Origin: Pleurodeles waltl
Lineage: Eukaryota; Chordata; Amphibia; Caudata; Salamandridae
Assembly (NCBI RefSeq): GCF_031143425.1
Contig: NC_090437.1
Coordinates: forward strand, 843,771,978 to 843,835,977
Length of the DNA stretch: 64,000 bases
Direction: 5' to 3'
The position numbers and the translations under genes were made by a program. Shown in pieces: positions 10,950 through 20,357 of this stretch (positions within the stretch are counted from its first letter, which is position 1; each line of letters starts with the position of its first letter). The notes under the pieces are model-generated. The model was not told the origin of the DNA and ran no database searches. It saw nothing but the letters and a program-made list of their open reading frames with translations.

Positions 10950-11666
10950 GTTCAAAGCTGACCCATAACAACATAGGCCATATCCATTACAGGCTTAAAA
11001 TAAAACTTACGAAAAGTACCTTCAGGCGACCAGTCTGCTGTTTTCATAATATCCTCAAGACTAGAATCTAAGGTAAATGATTTTGACGCCATAGGTCCTC
11101 TAACTGAATGAACTCCGAAATGACTGGTATTAATTCCTGCTTCATTCATTAACCATTTTATCCATCTCGCAAGAGTAGCAGAAGAAACTGGTTTAAATGG
11201 CTTCTGTAAAGAAATTAACACTTGCCCATTCATGTTTTGTCTAAACTCCTCAGTAACCAATTCATAATCTTTTAAGCATTGTACCACACATAACTTTGAA
11301 TTGTCCGGAAACCAAGGATAGGATACTGACCTGCAATTAGTTTTAGTTCTCCTGGAAATATTGAAGGTAACTCCTTCCGGAGAGTAAATTCTACCAGATA
11401 AGTCTAATGCCCTAACATCTGAAATCCTCTTACATGAAACTATACATAATAACATAGCCAACTTAGCTGAAAGCTGTTTGCGAGATAAATATTTGTTACT
11501 AGGCCAAGAATCTATAGATTTTAACACAATGTTCACGTCCCATAGAACAGAGTATTTGGCCTGGGGGGGTTAGAAAAACAAATACCTCTCAACAACTTAC
11601 ATACAAGGGGGTGTTCTCCCACCGGTTTACCATCAATGTGTTTATGACCAGAAGAAATTGCTGATC

Positions 11667-11681
11667 TAAAATTATTAATTG
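11667..11681 (+). repeat. Target-site duplication, left copy
   Basis: TAAAATTATTAATTG, identical to 15541-15555. Both copies fit the DIRS recombinase coding sequence on their outer sides. Confidence 0.9.
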
Positions 11682-11843
11682 ATCATTAAATATAAAAGGG
11701 GTGAGATTGAGAGTGAATTGGCGCTCCTACTTCCCTATCTATTTATATATTCCAACAAAAATCTATTCTACACGGTGCCCAGAACAAAGGTTTCACCCCC
11801 CAAAAGCCTTACTTGATAACAAGATTGTTACCTAGAACATGTA

Positions 11844-13206
11844 CATCAGGTAATGGCACACGTGAAAATCTATGACATCAGTTTATAGTAAAGTGTAACA
11901 GATACAATATCAGTAATACGTTCCCAATGCTGATCCTTAGGAATATTGTATATATGTTTGATTTTCAATAATATAGAAACCACAGTCCAATCAAAGTATC
12001 CGATCCAAAGTTTATATAGATTCCTTTTTCAATCTCAGTCTATAATCAACCATCAAATCTACCGATTAGTACAAGTCTTCAGTATCAGTCTTTATTCAAG
12101 AAATCATCCAATAGATTACGTAATTATCCAAGTAGGTCACAGGTCAATCATCCAATGGATTACGTAATCATCCAAATAGGTCACAGGTCAACGTGTGTTT
12201 CATCCGGGGTGTACCCCTTGATTTCCTCAGGACCTCCTACAATAATATTACCTATCATTAACAAATCAATAACTCAATGGTAATGTCAGTAACATATACA
12301 AATACATATTAATCAGGGTATTATATCCTTTTATCCCACAATGGGAACCATGCAGGTGATCATTTTCAAAATAATGCGTGATATCTTCTTGATTGTATAA
12401 ACAATACCACATTGGAAAATATGCTGTGATAAAATTCACGCAGTGCGCTAGTGGTAAATTTCCCACTATCCATAACATGCTGCATGCTCAAACTATTACA
12501 TATTATGACATAGGGGTGCCAACAGTTTCAGTGAATCTTCCATAATTCCTAATATTCCCAAAGCGTTCTCACCCAAGCGATATGTGTAAAATAGTATAGG
12601 TGAATATTTAGTATCTCAAGATCCCATCATGTGAAATTTTTCGGTACCCTGTAACCTTCTTTTATTCTGCTCTCAGGTATCCCATTCTTTATATGTATGC
12701 TAGGACCATGTGGATAAATAGACTAATTAGTATTCTGTAACTAATAGTTTTGAACCATTCTCTATTCTATCTTTTTCATCATCACTCACCACTCCTCCAA
12801 ATCGGTTAGTGCGGGCTGTTCAGATTATCCTCCCTAATCCACGTGCGATTCTTTTCCTATAATGTTATGAGGAATTCATTAGACCTCTGTCCGCTCCACT
12901 TATTTTGAAATAAACTAATTAACTATAATTACAAGAATCTCTTACCGGTATCTAACTCTTGCGCCGCGAGTACGCTAACGCTCCGTGTGCGAAACCCGAT
13001 TTCTTTCAGATCACTCGTTTAAAAGCCAGCGGTCTCTTAATAATAATCGAAAACGGACTAATACGCTGTCCTTGCGTAAGTTAGGAAACACGAAGAACGG
13101 ACTCTTCGTGCTCAATACTATAGACATATAGAACAGACTGTAAAATAAGCTTGCTATATATTTTGGCATGTCGCATCGATCCGATCTTGTAATTACCTAT
13201 CTTAAT
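11844..13206. repeat. Left arm of long inverted repeat
   Basis: Reverse complement of 14191-15540 over about 1.36 kb, with only scattered mismatches and small indels. Landmarks are CATCAGGTAATGGCACAC at the outer edge and GATCTTGTAATTACCTATC at the inner edge. No ORF in it is convincing. Confidence 0.9.
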
Positions 13207-13587
13207 TATTATTCTTGGGTATATTATCTAATGTATATTATCTAACAGAAAGCTTCTATCCTCCACGTGGTACTACTTATCCTTAATTGATACTACTGCT
13301 AATAATAGCATTACCTATGAAAAGTATAAATGTAAGGATTAAACTATATATTAAATTAAACATAAATTCTTAAATTCCATGTATTCTAACACATAATATG
13401 CATTAATCTCCACTATATTAATCTCCTATATGTCATAAAATAACATTGAGCCTATAACATTACAACCCTCAAATTTAGACTATATAAATTGAAATAAAGG
13501 TATAGGGTCACTGGAGGTTTTCCATCATTACTTTCCATCTCTGGTTGTACATTAAGATACTATTCTAAATATTCAGACCCCTATTTA

Positions 13588-14151
13588 CTAATCTCCTAAG
13601 AAATATTCCATCTCATGGTCCGTATTCAACCCTAGTTCCACTGCTCCTAATCTCATAATCCATATAGACTCTCTTCTACGCAGGGCCAGTTCCCTATTAC
13701 CACCCCTAGGATTCCTGTTACAATATTCAAATCCCAAAAATGTAAACTCTTTATGTGTTCCTTGTAAGCCACACATCTTCATATGTGAAGCTATGGGGTA
13801 CCGCTCATCCCCTTGCCTAATCGCTCTCCAGTGCTCAGCAATTCTTACCTTAAGATGGCGTATCGCGCTCCCTACATAGATTTTATCACATTTACATATA
13901 AGCATATATACTACATAATTAGTGTTACAATCTATATGTGATTTAATCTCAACTTTACGGCCACTTCTGTCCAGAAAGTCTTTTTTGGCTTGGCAGGCCC
14001 ATTTACACATTGCGCATGAGCCACACCTGTAGAAACCTAAATTATGCACATGAAGCCAATCCGGCTTTTTTATTTCAGACAAGTAACTTGGACTCAAAAT
14101 ACTATTTAGGGTACTGCCTCTCCTAAATACAAAATCCGTTTTTTTTACCAA
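13588..14151 (-). CDS. GIY-YIG endonuclease domain of a Penelope-like element
   Basis: 187 codons, open from ATG to stop. The N-terminal ~25 residues (FRRGSTLNSIL) resemble the linker that joins RT to endonuclease in Penelope polyproteins. A Cys cluster follows (CGSCAMCKWAC, with further Cys residues), then the nuclease core VVYMLICKCDKIYVGSA, where VVY and YVG occupy the GIY and YIG positions. Next come KVRIAEHWRAIR with the conserved Arg and His, and RRRESIWIMRLGA with a Glu in the place expected for metal binding. In full elements this nuclease nicks DNA for target-primed reverse transcription. Here it stands alone between inverted arms with no RT. It has no stop or frameshift, unlike the surrounding DIRS genes. 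Confidence 0.8.
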   Translation of the reverse strand: MVKKTDFVFRRGSTLNSILSPSYLSEIKKPDWLHVHNLGFYRCGSCAMCKWACQAKKDFLDRSGRKVEIKSHIDCNTNYVVYMLICKCDKIYVGSAIRHLKVRIAEHWRAIRQGDERYPIASHMKMCGLQGTHKEFTFLGFEYCNRNPRGGNRELALRRRESIWIMRLGAVELGLNTDHEMEYFLGD

Positions 14152-14190
14152 TGAACTTTTTTAGTGTCTCATCATGTGTAAGTATTGACC

Positions 14191-15540
14191 ATTAAGATAG
14201 GTAATTACAAGATCGGATCGATGTGACATGCCAAAATATATAGCAAGCTCATTTTACAGTCTGTTCTCTATGTCTATAGTATTGAGCACGAAGAGTCCGT
14301 TCTTCGTGTTTCCTAATTTATGCAAGGACAGCATATTAGTCCGTTTTCGATTATTATTAAGAGACCGCTGGCTTTTAAACGAGTGATCTGAAAGAAATCG
14401 GGTTTCGCACACGGAGCGTTAGCGTACTCGCGGCTCAAGAGTTAGATTCTTGTAATTATAGTTAATTAGTTTATTTCAAAATAAGTGGAGCGGACAGAGG
14501 TCTAATGAATTCCTCATAACATTATAGGAAAAGAATCGCACGCGGATTAGAGAGGATAATCTGAACAGCCCGCACGAACCGATTTGGAGGAGTGGTGAGT
14601 GATGATGAAAAAGATAGAATAGAGAATGGTTCAAAACTATTAGTTACAGAATACTAATTAGTCTATTTATCCACATGGTCCTAGCATACATATAAAGAAT
14701 GGGATACTTGAGAGCAGAATAAAAGAAGTTTACAAGGTAACGAAAAATTTCACATGATGGGATCTTGAGATACTAAATATTCACATATACTATTTTACAC
14801 ATATCGCTTGGGTGAGAACGCTTTGGGAATATTAGGAATTATGGAAGATTCACTGAAACTGTTGGCACCCCTATGTCATAATATGTAATAGTTTGAGCAT
14901 GCAGCATGTTATGGATAGTGGGAAATTTACCACTAGCGCACTGCGTGAATTTTATCACAGCATATTTTCCAATGTGGTATTGTTGATACAATCAAGAAGA
15001 TATCACGCATTATTTTGAAAATGATCACCTGCATGGTTCCCATTGTGGGATAAAAGGATATGATACCCTGATTAATATGTATTTGTATATGTTACTGACA
15101 TTACCATTGAGTTATTGATTTGTTAATGATAGGTAATATTTTTGTAGGAGGTCTTGAGGAAATCAAGGGGTATACCCCGGATGAAACACGTGTTGACCTG
15201 TGGCCTATTTGGATGATTACGTAATCCATTGGATGATTGACCTGTGACCTACTTGGATAATTACGTAATCTATTGGATGATTTCTTGAATAAAGACTGAT
15301 ACTGAAGACTTGTACTAATCGGTAGATTTGATGGTTGATTATAGACTGAGATTGAAAAAGGAATCTATATAAACTTTGGATCGGATACTTTGATTGGACT
15401 GTGGTTTCTATATTATTGAAAATCAAACATTTATACAATATTCCTAAGGATCAGCCTTGGGAACGTATTACTGATATTGTATCTGTTACACTTTACTATA
15501 AACTGATGTCATAGATTTTCATGTGTGCCATTACCTGATG
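14191..15540. repeat. Right arm of long inverted repeat
   Basis: 1350 bp, the inverted partner of 11844-13206. It ends exactly at the right target duplication (TTACCTGATG then TAAAATT). Confidence 0.9.
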
Positions 15541-15555
15541 TAAAATTATTAATTG
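15541..15555 (+). repeat. Target-site duplication, right copy
   Basis: TAAAATTATTAATTG, identical to 11667-11681. Confidence 0.9.
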
Positions 15556-16022
15556 TCCTATAAGCCAGACCTGAAGAAGCTAGTTCAGCTAAAAAATTGA
15601 GAATTAAATCAAACCTGACTCCAAGGGATTGACACCCATTCCATTGCACCAACTATCCCATCTACGCCATGCAGATGCATACCTCTTGCGGGTGCTAGAG
15701 GCCCAGGCCTGCTTGATATAGTTTTCAGCCTGTTGCGAAAGCCCTGGGGTGTTCCATCTTGTCCTGAAACCCTCCATGCCATCAGCATTAGATTCCCTGA
15801 TACAATCAAGGGATGTTGAAGGTCCTCCGAACTCAACAACAGGTTCTGGCGAGGAGGAATGAGCAACAGCAGAGCACATGCTAACTAAAGCGCAATAGGG
15901 AACCAGGGCTGAGACCTCCACAATGGGGTCACTAAAATCAGATCTGCCTTTTGCCTCCGAACTTGAGACAGGACCCTGGGAATCAAGAGAAATGGAGGGA
16001 ACGCATAACCCAGAAAAGGGTA

Positions 16023-17626
16023 TCAATTCTGTAAAAAGGCATCTGTCGCTATAGCCAGTGGATCTGGTCTCCAGCTGTAGAACTTCGGGGTCTGAGTGTT
16101 GAGGCGAGACGCAAAGAGATCTATCTCGCAACGACCCCATTCCTGGACTATCTGTTGGTAAATCATTGGATCCAGTCTCCAATCGCTGGGATCCGTCAGG
16201 TATTTGGAGTTCCAATCTGCTATGGTGTTCTGATCTCCCGGAAGGTACTCTGCCAGCACCACTAACCTGTGACTCAAACAGTAATGCCAGAATTCCTTGG
16301 CTATCTCTGCAAGAACCCTGGATTTCGTTCCCCCCAACTTGTTGACATAACGCACTGCTGAAATATTGTCCATTCTCAGAAGAATGCAGCAGTCTGTCTT
16401 GTGAGGGGATAAACTCTTTATTGCAAAAGAGCCCGCTAGAAGCTCTAAGCAACTGATGTGGAGATCTTGCTCCTTCATTGACCAACGGCCCCCTGTCACT
16501 ACAGAGCCGCAGTGGGCTCCCCAACCCCACTGACTGGCGTCTGATTCTATGACAACTTCTGGATGAGATCCGAATATGGCTCTGCCATTCCATGCTTTCA
16601 TGTGGTGAAGCCACCACTGAATCTCTTCCTTGACCTCTGGGGTTAAAGTAATCAAAGCTGAGTAACTCAAACCCTGTCTCAAGTACTGGATCTTCAGTCT
16701 CTGTAGAGCTCAATAATGCAAGGGGCAGGGAAAATTGCCTGAATGGAGGAGGCTAACAGGCCCACCAGACGGGCAATGTTCCTTAGAGAAATCGTCAGAC
16801 TGGATAACGCTGATCTCAACTCCCTCTTGATGTTGTGAATTTTTAGCGAAGGAAGAATCAATTGCGAGTGAATCGAATCGATCTTGAAACCCAAAAACGC
16901 TATCACCTGGGATGGTTTCAACAATTACTTCTGCTCATTGATAAGGAAACCTAAATCCTGTAACAAACTGATTGTCCAGTTCAAATGCGTCAACAAAGTC
17001 TGGGAGTCCTGCGCCATCAATAAAATGTCATCCAGATAGATGATAAGGCGAACTCCCTTGGTTCTCAACCATTCCACCACTGGTCTCAACAGTTTTGTGA
17101 AACACCATGGGGCCGAAGACAGGCCGAACGGGAGAGCCGTGAACTCCATCCAATGACCCTTCCACAGAAATTGGAGAAATCTCCTGTGAGGGGCAAAAAT
17201 CAGAATTGAGAGGTATGCATCCTTTAGATCTAACTGAACCATCCAGTCTCCTTCTAAAAGGATATCTCTTAACATGTGAATCCCTTCCATCTTGAAGTGT
17301 CTGTACACTATCCAAGAATTTAAGTCTTTTAGATTTAACACCAGATGATGTCCTTCTCCCTTCTTGTCTGTCACAAAGATGGGATTGCAGAACCCAGAAG
17401 GGTGAGGGGTTGAAAAAACTACTTCTCCTTTGTTTAATAAAGCTTGCACCTCTAAGTCTATAAAACTCTGATTTTCTCGGGAAAAACTCATATTTACAGG
17501 AGGGGATAATTGGATCGGAGTGCTGATAAACTCCAGATGAAAACCTGCCACAGTCTGAAGAACCCAAGGATCCCCAGGGATCTCTCTCCATTTGTCCTCA
17601 AACAGTCTCACTCTTCCTCCAAGCAT
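16023..17626 (-). pseudogene. DIRS reverse transcriptase and RNase H
   Basis: RT: MVQLDLKDAYLS (first catalytic Asp), LPFGLSSAPWCFTK and YLDDILLM (catalytic Asp pair) are all present in 16925-17626. An in-frame TAA right after LINEQK (about 16922) breaks the chain; the same frame continues with SQVIAFLGFKI to 16694. A one-base shift near 16690 then leads into the RNase H part, with VVIESDASQWGWGAH (first Asp), CLELLAGSFA (Glu) and ILLRMDNISAV (Asp). The C-terminal WRPDPLA segment is typical of DIRS. RT copies the element RNA and RNase H removes it. Active-site residues survive but the reading frame does not. Confidence 0.85.
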
Positions 17627-18931
17627 TAACTTGAGAATGGTGAATAATGCTTACCGGTAAAGGAGGAGTCTTGTATAGCTCCTTGTTGTCCTCTGCGGTG
17701 CTCCCTGCGGAATCTGGACCTCCCTCCTCTGGAGCGAGAGGGGTAGAAAGTGGCATCTGATTGGTCTCCTGACCAGTTACCTCTACCTCTCGGGTAATAG
17801 TTTTGGGGACTGGTAAAAGAACCCCGGCCGGGCATTCGTCCGCCATAACGCCCAGCCCTGAGAAAAAGGCCTCTTCTAAAAACTTTTTTGAGGGACAACT
17901 GAGCTTTATCAAGGGTGGAGAAAGTAGTGCAAAATTTTGCCAGTTCTTTAATAAAGGAAGAGCCAAAAAGAAGGCCTTCTGCAGCTGGTCCCGCTTCTGA
18001 AGATGCTAAATCTACTAATTTAGGATCCATCCGCATAAGGATGGACTTTCTGCGCTCTGTGGAAATAGCACAGTTAGTGTTACCTAACTAGCACACCGCT
18101 CTCTGAGCCCAGCCTAAAAGGACGTCTGTGTTAATAGGGGTGCCCGACTCTTTAGAAGCGACAGACAAATCTACAATTTTTGTTAACGGGCCTGCCATGT
18201 CGAGCAATTTGTCCTGACAAAGGCGCCAAGATCTGTCTAAACCTTTTTTGGGATTCTTTGCGAATTTTTTCAAAAAGGTTACCATAGTAGGGTCAATTTC
18301 TGGAGTGTCCGTCACATTATTATCTAGATCTGGTCTATGGCATTCCGCCTTGAGGCGAGAGCGATCCTTCTTGTCAAAGCTTCTTCTTATGTTTGCCTGA
18401 ACATACTGAGCAACTTCCGAAGTTGGAACCCAATTAGAGGACCTAGGGTGCATAATATCTGAAGGGTCAAAGTCTAACAAAAGAAGGGTCGGAGGTTGTT
18501 TATTCGCTTTTTTACTAGGAGCTGGTTCGTTTATGTCATCCGAATCAAGGTCATCAGAATCCCCAGAAGAGGAGGAATCCTCTTGATTGGTATAGTTAAG
18601 TTCCGCACTCCGTTTCTTACTCAGTTTTTCAAACATATCAGCATGCAAATATCCAGAGGGATCATCCCTTACCAGGTTCTTAGATTTAGCCTTGGACTTT
18701 GAGGCTACCTTAGGAATAGTCTCTTCTGAAAGTGGGAGGAATTGTCAGCCATCCAGCCTTGAGAGTGAGCGTATTCTAACATTTGCCCTGAGAAAGGGCC
18801 AAGCGCTCTCACCAAGGCATCATTAACTGACTGTTGCATTCTGGAATCTAGTGCCTCAACCAAATTCACCTCTAATTGGTTGTCAGTATCATCAGGGTAT
18901 ACACTGTGTCCTGGTCACTCCACTGAGCCAT
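17626..18931 (-). pseudogene. DIRS gag-like ORF1
   Basis: Starts MAQWSDQDTVY (ATG complement 18929-18931) and hits a frameshift within about 20 codons. The gag frame continues through a Ser/Asp-rich acidic stretch (SSSSGDSDDLDSDD) and a middle domain to 18088, where TAG follows AQRAVC. It then resumes in the same frame with ISTERRKSIL to the Arg/Gly-rich C-terminus (GRMPGRGSF, YYPRGRGNW, SRGGRSRFRRE), a likely nucleic-acid-binding tail. The product would package element RNA. One frameshift plus one nonsense codon make this copy inactive. The gag 3' end meets the RT start at about 17626. Confidence 0.8.
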
Positions 18932-19005
18932 AATTGTTATTAATAAGCTCACAAAACGGTCAGAAAACAACGGGGGAGTGAAAAAAACCCTTACAGGCAC
19001 CTTAA

Positions 19006-19028
19006 AATATATATATATATATATATAA
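19006..19028. repeat. (AT)n microsatellite
   Basis: About 11 AT units in the DIRS 5' leader, which runs from 18932 to the right ITR at 19476. I see no gene in that leader. Confidence 0.9.
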
Positions 19029-19475
19029 ATATAAAGGTGGAGGGAGCTGCCTGCAAAAATCACTCTAGGCACAGCCTTATAAAGATTTTACAACCCAGCA
19101 AGGATTTAAGCTGGGCGTCAGAGAGGTGCTTTAGATCTCTGGAAAAGTGAAAACAACTGTCGATGCCCAACGCGCTGTCCAAAACGAGCCGATCTCCTCG
19201 AAGAACACAAGGAAAGGAGATCGACTCGTAAAAAACACCCGCGCACGGCAACCCTCGTTGCCACTGTAGAGCACTCCCGCTCCGCCCCACAAACAAAAAG
19301 GCAATAAATCAATGTCAAAAATCGGCGCCAAGCCGATTAAAAAGCAATAATGAAAGCGGAAAGCGAGCGGAATCGCGTTGCTTGTAAAATAATTATACAC
19401 AGATACAATGATCAATCTAACCATACGAAATTTGACAGAGAGAAAGAAAAATGTTACTTATCTGCTGTGAAGCAG

Positions 19476-19652
19476 CAAAGAAAGAGGATATGACGTTTGA
19501 GGTTAAGGCTTATGTAGGCTAAGGTCACATTCGGTGATTGGAGCATGTGATGCTAGGACTTGAGGATCTTGGGAAATGTAGTTTTTTTGATGTGATTATT
19601 GCAGTAAAGAGAGAGATAGCATAATCCGAGCCTCCGGTCCTGATATAGAATT
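19476..19652. repeat. DIRS right inverted terminal repeat
   Basis: Inverted partner of 10310-10488. Its terminal 35 bp (19617-19651) are complementary to the second half of the internal complementary region. Confidence 0.85.
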
Positions 19653-20214
19653 AATTTCTCTATTAACTTTTGTTAATCATAACATATAAACATTTATGAA
19701 TAATTTCTAATTAGAATATCTGCTTCAGCACAACTTAACAGAGCTACTGTAGATATTTGACACTCAAGGACATGAACAACTGAAACAAAAATTATTTGAA
19801 CAAAAGTACAGTAGACGAAACTTCATCCACGGAATCAATTAATTTTTATTTCCTTCACTACCGTCACTTTCTTCAGCATACAACATAAATACTTTCGCAC
19901 GAAACAAAAAGTACTTCAGTCCCGGTGACACAGCGCAAGCGCAGATTGAGTTGCACGCGGAACCACAAAGACAACAGGCGTTTGAAGGGTAGCTTTTAAC
20001 TCCTTGCCCCGGAAGAGGATCAATTGGCCTACCGCGCTAGATGTTCGCCTATCAGATTAGTGACTAATACGAGAAGCACGGTCTAGTGCTTCCCATTTTC
20101 GAGTGACAAAATGTTGTTAGTAATGCGCATGCGTGCAGTGGATCGTGGGTGCTGACGACTCGCGCCGTGTTTTCAGCTTGTGGATCGCGGTCTGAGCTTC
20201 TTTCCGCTGCCACC
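19653..20214 (+). promoter_or_regulatory. SPCS3: SPCS3 promoter and 5' UTR region
   Basis: AT-rich host-like sequence to about 19900, then a more GC-rich stretch with several CpGs up to the start codon. There is no clear TATA box. An NRF1-like palindrome lies 80-90 bp upstream of the ATG. The start context is GCCACCATGA, close to the ideal Kozak sequence. The transcription start cannot be placed from sequence alone. Confidence 0.55.
20124..20135 (+). promoter_or_regulatory. NRF1-like site
   Basis: TGCGCATGCGTG differs by one base from the TGCGCATGCGCA consensus. NRF1 sites are common in CpG-type housekeeping promoters, which fits a constitutive ER subunit gene. Confidence 0.5.
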
Positions 20215-20357
20215 ATGAATACTGCTCTGTCCCGAGCCAACTCCCTCTTCGCTTTCTCCCTGAGCGTCATGGCCGCCCTCACCTTCGGCTGCTTCATCAC
20301 TACTGCTTTTAAGGAGAGGGTCGTGCCCGTGGACATACACGTATCCCGGGTCATGCT
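20215..20357 (+). CDS. SPCS3: SPCS3 coding exon 1
   Basis: 143 nt from ATG (GCCACCATGA) to donor GTGAGT at 20358. It encodes [10 protein letters not shown] and the membrane anchor through SRVM plus two bases of the next Leu codon. Confidence 0.95.

Larger units (their letters stand above)
11682..15540 (-). mobile_element. Penelope-like element insertion with inverted terminal arms
   Basis: 3859 bp flanked by a perfect 15-bp duplication inside the DIRS recombinase. It contains a GIY-YIG endonuclease ORF of the Penelope type on the minus strand between two arms of about 1350 bp in inverted orientation. No reverse transcriptase domain is present, so the element is truncated at the RT, after which an inverted copy of the LTR-like sequence follows. 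11682-11843 is a 162-bp tail present only at the left end. 13207-13587 is AT-rich, gene-free sequence between the endonuclease stop and the left arm. Confidence 0.8.
10952..15800 (-). pseudogene. DIRS tyrosine recombinase, split by the Penelope-like insertion
   Basis: The N-terminal part lies at about 15556-15800 on the minus strand, with a SAM-like core (AWASSTRKRYASAWRRWDSW). The C-terminal part lies at 10952-11666 and includes the ICR overlap. Catalytic residues visible in the C-terminal part are the Arg in CKRISDVRALD, the HxxR in HSVRGPMASK, and a candidate Tyr in FRKFY near the end. Coding continuity across the two parts is restored at the 15-bp target duplication, which proves the insertion. 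Besides the insertion there is a frameshift near 15604 and another in a G-run (C on the coding strand) near 11562-11571. The enzyme would integrate circular DIRS cDNA. This copy is dead. Confidence 0.85.
10288..19652 (-). mobile_element. DIRS-type tyrosine-recombinase retrotransposon
   Basis: On the minus strand the order is right ITR, gag, RT-RNase H, tyrosine recombinase, internal complementary region, about 360 bp without a gene (10489-10848), left ITR. This is the textbook DIRS plan. Ends were placed by matching the internal complementary region to both termini: 10288-10344 is complementary to 10849-10905, and 19617-19651 to 10915-10949. The element is about 5.5 kb once the nested Penelope-like insertion is removed. 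Several stops and frameshifts in every ORF show it is inactive. It ends about 560 bp upstream of the SPCS3 start codon. Confidence 0.9.

Noticed and set aside
11844..15540. Hammerhead ribozyme in the Penelope arms
   Set aside because: Penelope LTR-like sequences often carry one, so I looked for a CTGANGA...GAAA core. I saw isolated CTGAAGA-like words but no convincing three-stem arrangement. A covariance-model search would settle it.
15604..16713. 369-codon minus-strand ORF across the DIRS RNase H region
   Set aside because: Most of it is a shadow of the RNase H frame; only its last ~65 codons (about 15604-15800) match the recombinase N-terminus.
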